This document shows, piece by piece, positions 11,636 to 22,384 of a stretch of 64,000 bases of DNA. The notes under the pieces are model-generated. The model was not told the DNA's origin. It searched no databases and saw nothing but the letters and a program-made list of their open reading frames with translations. The number at the start of each line of letters is the position of its first letter. The stretch's first letter is position 1. This DNA comes from Siphonodentalium dalli (Eukaryota > Mollusca > Scaphopoda > Gadilida > Siphonodentaliidae). The translations under genes and the position numbers were made by a program. Location: contig CP136066.1 of assembly GCA_032622095.1 (NCBI GenBank), positions 186,096,716-186,160,715 of the forward strand. Direction: 5' to 3'.

Positions 11636-12283
11636 TATTAACGCCACCGGTGTATACTGTGGGCCAAATTATAAAATTTCATGGTCCTATGTAGGTTTTA
11701 TAAATAGATTGGGTCGCTTTAAAAGCTGTAGTGCTACCCCGAATGCGGTTATTTTGGGACGCGTTAAAGTTGTACTGCGACCCCGACTCCGGTAAAAGCT
11801 GTAGTTGGAATGTCCAAGTTCGTGAAAGTTCTATTGACTATGCCGATGATTTGAGAAGCTTTAATGTTTTAGGATATTGTAGAAAGGCTAATCTGGCCGT
11901 GTCAAATTGAGCTATAGTGATGGGATATCTCGCAGGACAACACATTTCTAGTTTTCGTGGGGTGTGTATTCGCTGGATGTCTTATAGTTGCAGTATGTAA
12001 CCATTATGACCACGTTAATTGCTTTCGACGTTTAGGTATGAACAATGGCTGGGCCATGCACTCTTGGCGGGAAGACAATACCTCCGATTTTGTATCCGCA
12101 TTTAGAAGCTTTCTGGTGTGGTGAATGAGAAACCTGCAGTATTAAGCCGTAGTTTTTTGTAATAATTTGAAGGGTTAGTTGTTTTAACGGAATTCATGTA
12201 ACCAATATATTTTATATTATAATTTATATTTGTGGCTAATAATATGATCTTGGTGGCGTTACCATTTCTGACTATGGTTTTCT
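11636..12283. mobile_element. Insertion inside the left 3-kb repeat copy
   Basis: Absent from the sister copy, where the flanking sequences join directly near 24.12 kb. It has short inverted motifs near its ends: TAACGCCACC at 11639 and GGTGGCGTTA at 12252. Likely a small DNA transposon. The 64-residue frame at 11601-11795 crosses the junction and is not a gene. Confidence 0.55.
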
Positions 12284-12527
12284 TGTAATTATATGGGACT
12301 GGGTCGCAATCTCTCAGTATAGGGTGTCCGGATCAAAACTCGCTTATGAAGTGTAGGGTCCATTTATTTTTCAAAGTTGTTTCCAGTATACTAAAACAAG
12401 ACTTATAGCTATCGAGCTATTCGTGCATGCATTCTTCCTATATCATAATGGACGAATATCAGATGGCAACATTCTTCAATTTAATCATATTCTCTCTGAT
12501 AGTGCCAGTAAAACTTCAACATTCAGA

Positions 12528-12749
12528 CTATAAGATATATGGGCAGTAAAATCGTTGTACAAGCAATAAAAAAAAGAACATGCAACCATGCAAGCGCCGT
12601 ATCCCAATAAATTCATTCTTCAACAATTGCCCATGGGGAGATCGGTAGAATCTTAGTAACACAAAAGGCTGTTGTAAACAATTCATGCTAGCTTTCGATA
12701 AGCTAGATTCGGACTTCAAATAGCCCAGATTTTCGTTCAATACTTCCAT
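12528..12749 (-). other. Short frame shared by both copies of the 3-kb repeat
   Basis: Begins MEVLNENLGYLKSESSLSK and stays similar to the frame at 23635-23853 for about 40 residues, then diverges through indels. I recognise no family. Similarity may simply follow DNA homology between the copies; it could be a decayed exon of the parent element. Confidence 0.3.
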
Positions 12750-13427
12750 TGTATTTCATATCTTCTGTGCGGAAATCGATTGTCTAAGCGCTATACGCTA
12801 CCGGAAATTAAAACTCATGTAAATGCAATGCCAATCGAACGACACACGTTGTATAACTTTTGCACGGTTAAAAAATACTTATTAGTAGTTTTATTTTACT
12901 CTCACGGTGAAAATATACTTCATGTACAACTCATTGTCAAATGTCATTGGTTATATTGTGTCTTCTAAGCGGCAGAAATTCATCACTCCAAAATCCACGT
13001 GCATGGGTTCCCTGTAAATTTTAATACTAACACGTTTGGTAACAAAAACAGCAATGGACATTATAAAGACTAATAATTAAGAAATGCGAATTTGTTCACG
13101 CTCACTGGAGCAAGCACATTTGAAGCATTGAACATTGAGTCCGTGGAAGCTCACTGTGCTGTTCCAATATAATGGTAGATCCGTTATGTGTCAATATTCG
13201 AATATGATATACCAGCTGAAACAGGCTCACGAGGGAGCATTTATTCACCATCGGAGGGGCCTACGGTCCCTGCACAAAGGGGCGTTAGGGGCCTGTCTCC
13301 CTGTGTGAGCTTCGAGCATATGACCGACAGATCCTACTCAAAAATATAGATAATATTTATTATGCTAGTTTAATATATTCTCATGTAAATAGATTCATAT
13401 TTACGGTGGCTGGATGAGGACATGGAA

Positions 13428-13730
13428 AATTTTATTTTTATCTCGTTTAAACGAGATAACTTGTCTCGTTTAAACGAGATAGCAGGTGGGAATTGTTTTT
13501 TTATCTCGTTTAAACGAGATAACTTATCTCGTTTTAACGAGATAGCAGGTGGGAAATTTTATTTTTATCTCGTTTAAACGAGATAACTTATCTTGTTTAA
13601 ACGAGATAGCAGGTGGGAAATTTTATTTTTATCTCGTTTAAACGAGATAACTTATCTTGTTTAAACGAGATAGCAGGTGGGAAATTTTATTTTTATCTCG
13701 TTAAACTTATCTCGTTTAAACGAGATAGTT
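13428..13730. repeat. Tandem array of double palindromes, about 64-bp unit, five copies
   Basis: Each unit has GGTGGGAAATTTTATTTTT followed by two copies of ATCTCGTTTAAACGAGAT (a perfect 18-bp dyad) separated by AACT, then AGCA. The last unit is shortened in its first dyad. It abuts the truncated end of the 3-kb repeat. Confidence 0.9.
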
Positions 13731-13988
13731 ATAATACAACTAAAGCCGTGCTCCGGCACTATAGAGGATCGATGCTGGTCCGATTCTCGATAAGCCAGGG
13801 TTAAAGTGTGTCACACAAAGATCCACAAAGGGAGCTATGGTATTCTATAGTACATGTAGTCCATGCCATGAATCGATACTCTGGCTGCGGGCGTACAGCA
13901 TGGGTAGAGATTCGTGGCATGATCTAGTATATAGTATAGATCATGCCCGAATCTCTACTCTGGCTGCGCCCGTATAGATCATACATTA
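13731..13988. other. Unannotated stretch with a short foldback
   Basis: Holds an imperfect foldback around 13904-13961, where GGGTAGAGATTCGTGGCATG is mirrored downstream, plus repeated CTCTGGCTGCGGGCGTA-like motifs. No gene. Confidence 0.4.
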
Positions 13989-14308
13989 TAACATTGAGAA
14001 AAAAACAACGCCGGTAATATCATTTTAGTTAATACCGGGTCCTTGATAATGTATTTCACGGTGTGTGAAGGTCCCCACTCGAGATTACATGATTTTGTCG
14101 ACTTATGTGAGCCGAATTTGCTTTGCGTCGCTTACAATCATGCATGCAATTTTCGATAATCAGTTCAATGTCTATTGCGAAATCGGTTACATAAGTCGCC
14201 TAAATAATGTAATCTATATATGTGGGACCACCCCCTACTGCGAAATACATTATTAAGGAACAGGTATTAACTACGAAATCTATTGCATGTGTTGTTTTTT
14301 CAATGTTA
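13989..14308. mobile_element. Foldback element of about 320 bp
   Basis: The ends TAACATTGAGAAAAAAACAAC and its inverse GTTGTTTTTTCAATGTTA match. Inner blocks (ATAATGTATTTC, ACTTATGT) are also mirrored, giving imperfect arms over most of its length. Confidence 0.6.
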
Positions 14309-15091
14309 CAAAGTTCCCCGTCAGAATATAGGTCAGAACATAAATTATAGGTTCACAGGTTTGAACGGGTGAAATATGATTTTTAATGGCGTAGCCAGGG
14401 TAGGGATTCATGTCATTATCAGGTATACTGATAATACGATTTGTGTATCTGGGTCAGTTTGTCCACGTGACCTCGTGGGTGGCCTCAAATATCCCACCGA
14501 ACTATTGCAAGCAACAAGGTCACTATGTTCTGATAGTGTGGCCTCGGGCGGGAAGAGTGTGTTTTTGCTTTATTGAGTTTTGGTCACGCCCAGTGTGAAG
14601 TAGGTACAGGTTACGTTCGTTAGATGTTTCTCTATACCAGTAACAGTAGAAACGTTTGTTGTCAATGTGGCAGTGATTATGTTGGTGCTTATATACCTCA
14701 GCCCTCAACAGGTGAAACAATGTAAGACCACTCCAGCAATCGTACGCTAGTTATATCAGCCACATGTGACATTACACATACAGAGGTTATCGGTATATCT
14801 AATACTATGTTTATGAAGATGAATTGCATGGCTGTTGTGTAACATGTTGTGCCATTGCGCCAGAAAGATCATGGGGCAGGTGCTCAGTCAAGGAGGTGCA
14901 TAGCCGAACGGGTCAGGATAATATGTATATATACGCGAACCTGCATGGTTCGCCGATATTCCTATATTATAGTGAGCAGTGAAAAGATGTGGTAACCTGG
15001 ATGGTGCAAAACGCAGGAAAGTTCAGAGGTCCGCGGTGACTGGCCCATTTTTAAAACCCTTTCATGACTGGATCTTCCTGAAAACCCTGTG
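14309..15091. other. Non-coding intron stretch
   Basis: Several overlapping frames of 60-70 residues on both strands, none with a recognisable domain. No strong repeat. Confidence 0.4.
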
Positions 15092-15158
15092 CCAATACAT
15101 TCTCTTATATATGCGAGTCGACCATAGGTCGCCTCGCATATATAAGAAAATGCATTGG
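15092..15158. repeat. Foldback with arms CCAATACATTCTCTTATATA, family shared with 38.7 kb
   Basis: The arm running from CCAATACATTCTC to TATATATGCGAG is mirrored around GGTCGCC. The flanking AACCCTTTCATGACTGGA also flanks the related copy near 38.7-38.95 kb, so this is probably a MITE family. Confidence 0.65.
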
Positions 15159-15330
15159 CCTAACAAATTTTATATTATTTTTATAATTGTTTAAAATATG
15201 TAAGAAAAAATGGAAAAAATAGAATAAATTGTTAAAGAATAATTGTTAAGAAATAATTATAAAAATTGATAACAATTGTTAAAGAATGTAAGAAAAAATG
15301 ATAAAAATTGATAAAGAATGTAAGAAAAAT
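15159..15330. repeat. AT-rich simple repeat
   Basis: Irregular runs of AAGAATGTAAGAAAAAATG and AAAAATTGATAA-type units. Low complexity, no gene. Confidence 0.6.
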
Positions 15331-15429
15331 GCCCAGAACGCGATGATCTTATCCACGACCCAACCGCCTCGTTTGGTGGGACATGCTTCAAAAGGAAGCC
15401 CTTTCACCGAGAGTTGAGAAGCGCATCAT

Positions 15430-15760
15430 TCCCAACATGCGTTCGAATATTGACACAGAACAGATCTAGACCATTATATTTTAACAGCACAATGCGCTTC
15501 CTCTGACATGATATATGTGACAAAACGATTACTGGTATAATGGCGTATATATCTATTTATATAAAAGAGTAGGATCTGTCTGTTTGTCCGTCTGTCTGTC
15601 CGGATTTTTCTCCCAGTCTGTTGGTCCGATTTGGTTGGCACTTAATAGTACAGGGCACAGGGTGTTACGTTCTGCGCATGCTCGCAATTAACCGGAAACG
15701 TCGCTAGCGTTACCTGGCAACGGCGTCATTTTAAAACATGCAATTAGTGCTTCGTACCTA
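15430..15760. repeat. Fragments of the 22.4-25.5-kb repeat family
   Basis: 15438-15515 resembles 23.12-23.18 kb (TCGAATATTGACACAGAACA). 15560-15690 resembles the inverse of 22.55-22.58 kb (GGCACTTAATAGTACAGGGC) and begins with AGAGTAGGATCTGTCTG followed by GTCC-rich sequence, as at 5.8 kb. Confidence 0.55.
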
Positions 15761-16445
15761 CAAATTTGAATCGACGCAAACAATTGTAATTAATATAATT
15801 ATTGCTGATTAGGGGACAAAACTTATAATGAACTTTAAACAATAAAACTACTACCCCCCCCCCCCCCCCCCAAACAAAGAAGACATGACTGCTTTTGCAG
15901 GTTGCTGCTTCCAGGGATTATAAATATAAAAGTCTATCTATACTCCCTGGATACGCACTATACGTTCGTGGCTGAACTGTGAACCTTGGACGCTGTTTTG
16001 ACTTAGAATGTTCGATGAATTTTGGGATTTGATTGTCGATGCTGTACGCTGTCGTTTCGCAATGGATAAGTCACATTTGAAATTCAGATTTGTGTTTTAG
16101 AGGAATGTCCATCTACCACGAGCCGAACATTGTCTGCAGTTTATCCACACATTCTTTTTGGAAAAATATTCTAAAACTGCGATGGACATTGGGAAGTCAA
16201 TCACCCATTTTCGTTGTGTTTTGCCGATGGCGTTTCAACTCTGCTAGCAAGGGACTATTGGCGTATTGCTGAGATATTCAAATTTGATGATTATTTAATA
16301 AATCATTGTTTATTAATTTCACTTGTTCAGTAGTTGCTTGTATTTATTCTCCTCCAAAATCAGTTAGATGACCCAACAATCGTTCTGTATGGGACTGGGA
16401 GGCCCTTTTCTATGGGATTGGGAGGCCCTTTTCAAATTTATTATT
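15761..16445. other. Non-coding stretch with 18-base C tract
   Basis: C homopolymer at 15854-15871. The region near 15880-15980 (GACTGCTTTTGCAGGTTGCTGC, GGATACGCACTATACG) resembles sequence near 21.03 and 21.27 kb. No gene recognised. Confidence 0.4.
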
Positions 16446-16830
16446 TATTTACACTTAAGCGCAAATAACCTCTATCATTTGGGCTTAAGCGCAAATATTT
16501 ACGCTTAAGCATAAATCATTTGCACTTAAGCGCAAATCATTTGCACTTTTAAAAGCGCAAATCATTTGCGCTTAAGTTAAGCGCAAATAAAAATTAATAT
16601 TCATTGATTCCCCCCTGAATAAATTTTAAATGGCACAGTCATAAACAGATCACTCTATATATGCTATATAGTATGGGAGGCCAAATTCACATTTAATAAT
16701 GAATTGCGCTTAAGCTCAAATAATTGCGATTAACCGCAATCAATTGTACATAAGCGCAAATACCACATATTGTGCTTAAGTGCAAATAGGGCATTTACGC
16801 TTAAGCGCAATCAATTGCGCTTAAGCGTAA
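16446..16830. repeat. TTGCGCTTAAGCGCAA motif clusters, first pair
   Basis: Two clusters (16446-16585 and 16695-16830) of CTTAAG-centred dyads, the best being TTGCGCTTAAGCGCAA, in both senses with AT-rich spacers. Bordered by ATGGGAGGCCAAATTCACAT, which recurs next to the other clusters. Confidence 0.75.
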
Positions 16831-17132
16831 TTGTGACTACTATCTAACCTACCCAAAACTATTAGCATGATCTGGTGTATCACCTAGCAACACAAGATGA
16901 GCATTGGGCTAATTTTGACCTGTACTCAACTGTGAGTATGTGTTCAACAAGGGGAATCCCTAATTACATATTATCAGCATCCCTCTATCCAAAGAATTGA
17001 TGTCGCCTTCCCAGAACTCTAGTAATTTTTTGTATGATGTTTTTAATGTATTTTTGCACAGATTTTAGCCTTTACTATGGTAATATATCCTATACATGCA
17101 TGCGGTGTCGCTGCATGAGGGCTTTCTTACCT

Positions 17133-17350
17133 CATACAGTAATGCTCTAATTAATCGACTTCTTAACCACAGCAGAATTATGGGTAACTTTTCAGGATTT
17201 AGTCAGAAATATGGCTTGTTGCCATTCATCGAAAAGCTCTCGAGAGCTTTCTGATGAATGGCAACAAGCCATATTTCCGACTAAATCCTGAAAAGTTATC
17301 CATAATTCTGCTGTGGTTAAGGAGTCGATTAATTAGAGCATTACTGTATG
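17133..17350. mobile_element. Near-perfect foldback MITE, 218 bp
   Basis: CATACAGTAATGCTCTAATT at the left is mirrored at the right end, and the arms pair along essentially the whole 218 bp with few mismatches; the centre is AGCTCTCGAGAGCT. A textbook hairpin element. Confidence 0.9.
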
Positions 17351-17354
17351 GTTT

Positions 17355-18310
17355 ACTTATTGACTTAAATCAGGGGGGAAAAACCCTATTTTCATATTAT
17401 CAGCATCCCTGTCCAAAAAATGGTGTGTAATTACTGGAGCTTTGGTGTCTAAGTCCTGGAGCTCTAGTTTTTCTTATTAAATCAGCATCTCTTGCACAAA
17501 TCTATAGTATTTCCATGATCATATAGTGTGAATGTGGTGTCACCGAGGGCTTGCTTCCCTCATATGGTGTGCCTGTATACTCGAAAATTGAAGAAAATCA
17601 ATGTCGCCCCGATTAATACAGAAAGTAATGCTATTGCAAGTAGCCCCAACTAATATATACCGAAGATAAGATAATATAATGCTATCACGAGTCGCTCCAA
17701 CTAAAACAGAAGGTGATACTATTGCGAGTCAGCCATTTTGATAAAGAAGTTGGGCTAGCTCCCTACCCATCCAAACCAATGAAACCAAGAGGTGATATGA
17801 AGAAACCTATTATTCACCAGGGGTGTTTTGTTACATATAACCATGAATTATGCTTAAGAGCAATTAATTACGTAATTGATTGTGCTTATGCGTAATTATT
17901 TGTGCTTAAGCAACTTTGTCATTCAGTTGCGCTTAAGCACAATTGATTGCGCTTAAGCACAATTGATTGCGCTTAAGCACAATTAATTATTAAATGTGAA
18001 TTAATTGCGCTTAAGCACAATTGATTGCGCTTAAGCACAATTGATTGCGCTTAAGCACAATTAATTATTAAATGTGAATTTGGCCTCCCATAATATAGTA
18101 GTCGATATAGATACACCATATGAGGGAAGCAATCCCCAGTAACCCCTAGATCCCATTTGTGACCATAAAAATTGTATAGCTATATGCAGGATATGTCTCA
18201 TTTATAAAATATACTAGATCTCTGGGATGGAGACACAAATTCTTGGGGACAGGGATACTGATAATATGAAAATAGAGTTTTCCCCCCTATTTCAAGTCTA
18301 TTGTGTACAT
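17355..18310. mobile_element. Inverted-end element carrying a CTTAAG cluster
   Basis: The left segment (GGGGGGAAAAACCCTATTTT, TATTATCAGCATCCCTGTCC) is mirrored at 18235-18300, and CTTCCCTCATATGGTG near 17550 is mirrored near 18110. In the centre (17840-18066) lie repeated GCGCTTAAGCACAATTGATT units. Related end sequences (TTATCAGCATCCCT) also lie near 16975. Confidence 0.65.
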
Positions 18311-19270
18311 GTACTTATAGGTGTCGTTGATCTAAGTCAGACTAAGACGACTAATAAACAATTATTATTAAATAATTAATCATATACCAAAAATAGTTGG
18401 ACTCTGATTGCTGGAAATTCATATACAGGGGGAAATTAACACAGCAGGTCCTGTTGGATAAGTATCGTTGATCCTAAAGGGGGGGGGGGGGGTAAAAATA
18501 TATTATCATATCTGGTCATATATGGATATATAGAGTGTTCCTTATCAGCTTAGAAGAGCGTTCCTTATCAGCTTAGACGATATTAAGAGAAACTGACACA
18601 CATCGGTCACCTACCGTAACTAGGGAAATATCATGGGATATGTGCCTTTATTCTCAGAATTAGGGGGGCTAATAAATTATATTAACATACAAGCCTGAGT
18701 TTAATTTTCGTGTCACCAAATGCATGGCCTCATCTGCTATGGGAGACATAGACTCAAATTGAAGTTCCCAAGTGATGAATATTGTTATGTTCACCCATTG
18801 GGAACCTCAATTATGCAATGTGTTGTCTGCCAATTATGGGGGAAATAGTCTTCCAAAATAGAGAAACTAAACTAAAAAAGAAATAGAATCTATGTGAAGA
18901 AGTTTTTATAGAAATTTGATAATAAAGAAACTTGCCAGAGAAGATGAGGCCTAAGCAGAATGAGGTCCCCAGAGGGTGAATTTAGTGATGCTGGACTGAT
19001 ATGCTGGATAATGATCAACGAAGAGCGCTTGTTATCATATCAGAAGTTTTTTAATGGAAAATTTGCACACAGGTAATTTGAGGGAGTGCCATAGGTAGGT
19101 GTCATTGACCTCAGATGACTTAAAGGGACACTAATAATTACAAATAAAGACCGTTTATTATCAACTTAAAGTGAGAAACTATGGCAATGTGCCAAATTCC
19201 ATATTTTCTGGTCAAGTATTTCAAAAGCTAGAGAAAAATTAAAAAAATTGAAATCCATATGCTCTACTTT
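18311..19270. other. Non-coding stretch with repeat fragments
   Basis: Contains a 14-base G tract (18479-18492), a direct doublet of GTTCCTTATCAGCTTAGA (18536-18582), and pieces (GGTGTCGTTGATCTAAGTC, GGTGTCATTGACCTCAGATG) that recur within the stretch and in inverted form near 26.85 kb. No gene. Confidence 0.45.
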
Positions 19271-19284
19271 TTAGTCGAGTTTTT

Positions 19285-20130
19285 TTCCAAAACTCGACTT
19301 ATAGTTTGATGAGGGACGGTGGGCGGCGGACGATCGGGCGGCGTGTTTTGCTTATAACTCAACCGTTTATTGACGGATTAAAAAAAAATTTGGTGTGTGA
19401 GTACATATCCATGCTCGTAAGCTGCAGACAAAAAATCGGGTTCGTCCGCACATTTATTACTGAGTTATGGCCCTTTGAATTTTCAGCTCGTTAGCGCGAT
19501 AACTTCAACAAACGTTATCCGATTTGATTGAAATTTGGTATATAGGTGTCTCCCAAGAATATCTCGGATGAGTTCGAAAACCGGCCTGGTCCGATAAAAT
19601 TTGATAGAGTTATGGCCCTTAATTAGTCATTTTTCACGAATTTTCAGCTCGTTAGCGCGATAACTTCAACAAACGTTATCCGATTTGATTGAAATTTGGT
19701 ATATAGGTGTCTCCCAAGAATATCTCGGATGAGTTCGAAAACCGGCCTGGTCCGATAAAATTTGATAGAGTTATGGCCCTTAATTAGTCATTTTTCACGA
19801 ATTTTCAGCTCGTTAGTGCGATAACTTCAACAAACGTTATCCGATTTGATTGGAATTTGGTATATAGGTGTCTCCCAAGAATATCTCGGACGAGTTCGAA
19901 AACCGGCCTGGTCCGATAAAATTTGATAGAGTTATGGCCCTTAATTAGTCATTTATCGTGAATTTTTAGCTCGTTAGCGCGATAACTTCAACAAACGTCC
20001 TCCGATTTGTTTAAAATTTGGAATAGACATACTTGCCAAGAATATTTCGGACGAGTTCGAAAACCAGCCTGGCCCGATAAAATTTGATGGAGTTATGGCC
20101 CTTAATTAGTCATTTTCGATTTTACCTATT
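19285..20130 (+). repeat. 161-bp tandem repeat, four good copies plus one diverged
   Basis: The phrase GAGTTATGGCCCTTAATTAG recurs at 161-bp spacing (about 19609, 19770, 19931, 20092). Between these lie TTAGCGCGATAACTTCAAC and CGAGTTCGAAAACCGGCCTG. The copy at 19300-19470 is strongly diverged. A hairpin GTCGAGTT...AACTCGAC precedes the array at 19272-19296. Not coding in a consistent frame. Confidence 0.9.
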
Positions 20131-20264
20131 AATTAGTAAGCCACCGAAAACGAGACACAGAATCTCTGATGCCACCTCTTGTTTCATATTAACTTTTAGT
20201 ATGCTACATGTAGATTAAACAAAATTGAAAAATAATTGATGGCCTTATGAATCCTTTAGTCAAA

Positions 20265-20450
20265 TTCATTATTGCGCTTAAGCGCATTTAGCTCCTATTG
20301 CGCTTAAGCTCAATAAGGAATCTCTTATTGAACTTAACTTCTTAAGCGCAATAATGAATATTCCTTATTTTCCCTTATTGCGCTTAAGTGCAATAAGGGA
20401 TTCCTTATTACGCTCAATTATTTATTAAATGTCAATTTGGCATCCCATAG
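20265..20450. repeat. CTTAAG motif cluster, last
   Basis: ATTGCGCTTAAGCGCA and CCTTATTGCGCTTAAG units, closed by ATTTATTAAATGTCAATTTGG, the same border as the clusters at 16.7 and 18.07 kb. Confidence 0.7.
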
Positions 20451-21369
20451 TGTTCAGCATCAATTATATATACTTATCTCAATGCCTTTGTTAAGGAAAT
20501 GAGAAATAAATTAATTGAGCCTGGGATCATGTGAGGGAGGGGTAGTGATGGCACCACAGATGACCTCATGGAGAGATTGATTCAAGAAGACTGATTTTCA
20601 AATTGATTTATTGTGATATTTTAATGCTATGAATTTTCACTAAATGAATCAAAATATAGTCAAGTGGTTAGCTCATACTTTTGAATAACTTTTCAAGTAT
20701 CATGTAACTAAATAAAATATATGAATACAAGATTTGTCGATAAACTGATCACCACAAATGACTCTCACTAGTTAGCTGACTTGAAATTGAATCATGGATC
20801 CTGGATTGAGATTACAGATTTACTATCATGGGAATCATGGGAATGCGAACTGACAATTTGAGTCAAGTCAATCCTCGCACCTATTCTCAAATCTCAACGG
20901 CAATTTTGATGGAATTTTTCATTTTTAATTGGAATGAAATCATCTACTATAAATGGCAATTAACTTATATTTTGCTGTGTGGCAAACCTCAGCTTCTGGC
21001 AGGATTTAATTGATTTATTATAGGTCAATATGACCGCTTTCGCAGATTCCTGCAGCTGTAGAGTCGACTCAATTAGATTTATTGTAGAATGTTTGGCTAC
21101 TAGTAAATTAGTAATACTAGTAACAGCCTTTAGCTACAGATATGTATTAACACATTACCTCAATACACCTTCCACGGTTATTTATTTTATGCCAAATGAT
21201 TGATACTTGAAAAAATTCAAATTAGTCATTTTAAATTTACTAGTAGTGGTAGTATTACTATAGGTCAATATGACCGCTTTCGCAGATTGCTGCAAAGATA
21301 CGCACTACGTTCATGACTGAACTAGTATTACTAGTAACTGTTGCTGAATAGGTCACTCTCACCGGTTTT
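20451..21369. other. Non-coding stretch
   Basis: Direct doublet of GGTCAATATGACCGCTTTCG at about 21025 and 21263, and scattered ACTAGTAA motifs. No gene. Confidence 0.4.
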
Positions 21370-21682
21370 CTGTGATAAAGTTACCCAGATTCCTAAATTT
21401 GTGATAAAGTTACCCAGGTTGGAGATAATTGTGATAAAGTTAACCAGGTTAAGCAAATCTCACAATATCAACTCGATTTAATAGTGACACTGACAGAGGG
21501 AAATATTGTTCAGTTTTGGCAAGTAATAGCCCTTATTAAGCATACATTTAATAAGACATATTACTATTAGTACTGTAGTTCGTCATTTTGATCGCAAAAA
21601 TCTATAATTTGTTGCTAAACATAAAATGTTATTAGCCTGGGTAACTTTATCACAATCCTCTCCAACCTGGGTAACTGTCCAC
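21370..21682. repeat. GTGATAAAGTTACCCAGG repeats, three direct and inverted mates
   Basis: Three direct copies between 21370 and 21450 and inverted copies (CCTGGGTAACTTTATCAC) near 21638-21655, forming a foldback of about 300 bp with a second foldback immediately after. Confidence 0.6.
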
Positions 21683-21815
21683 CACAGTTTTTGGAAACTT
21701 GTCAAAAACCCCGAAAAGAGATGTCGCCACACCTACTTATTAATATAATTATATTAATAAGTAGTGGTGGTGACATTTCTTTTCGGGTTTTTTTTACAAG
21801 TTTCCAACAACTGTG
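21683..21815. mobile_element. Foldback MITE, 133 bp
   Basis: CACAGTTTTTGGAAACTTGT is mirrored by ACAAGTTTCCAACAACTGTG; inner arms include CCCGAAAAGA and a TATTAATATAATTATATTAATA centre. Confidence 0.8.
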
Positions 21816-22384
21816 CTGTCCACAGTCTTGTACATCCATAATTCCATTGAAATTGAATATGTACTCCAGCTAGATTTAAGTCCAGTTCAGTCCTAAATTC
21901 TAATTGTATTGTCAAATTCCACTGTGGTTGGTACAATACTACTAGTACATTCCATTCTGTTGCTACTGCTACAGTGCTAGCCACGTTGTTGTTGTTCAAC
22001 TTGTTGTGTTCCAGGGCAGTAGTCACTTGCAGTTGGCAACACTACTTAGATCACGTGTGTTGTGGTTTTCTTCTTGTGAGAATGGTCGCTGGTGTATAAT
22101 CAGTTTGTGTGTGTTTACTCTCTGAGGTTCCCAAATTCTTTCGTTGTGAAACGAGTGTTACCGCTGACAAAATTCAATCAAAATGTCAACAACATGTGAA
22201 TGTCAACATCACGATTCACCGTTCACGGTCTGTCACTGAGTCAGTGTCACCAGAACTTCGATTCAAATCCAGTTTTTATCCAGTTTTACCAGGCAATAGT
22301 CGTCGAATTCATATGGAAGGATGTAACGTTCACATTCATTTTCCCTAAACTACGATAATACGTGTTCTAACCAATTAAGTTTGA
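21816..22384. other. Non-coding stretch
   Basis: No supported gene. The 79-residue frame at 22109-22348 has no known motif. Confidence 0.35.

Larger units (their letters stand above)
10181..13404 (-). repeat. About 3-kb dispersed repeat, left (inverted) copy
   Basis: Reverse-complement counterpart of 22920-25466. Matching landmarks in order: the TTGCTCAC end; GTGGGTGGGCTTGTTGGAGG; AGATCAGATCTTGTTAGCGC; a poly-C followed by ACGCAGT-like sequence; the segment around 11.1-11.5 kb with GTTGGAACTTGGTACC; the conserved short frame near 12.7 kb; and CCAGCTGAAACAGGCTC near 13.21 kb. It carries a roughly 650-bp insertion at 11636-12283 and is cut off at 13404 by the array that follows. No transposase or polymerase was recognised, so the class is unknown. 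Confidence 0.8.

Noticed and set aside
17220-17290. Hammerhead-like CTGATGAATGGC
   Set aside because: It is the arm of a 218-bp foldback and the required GAAA after stem II is absent.
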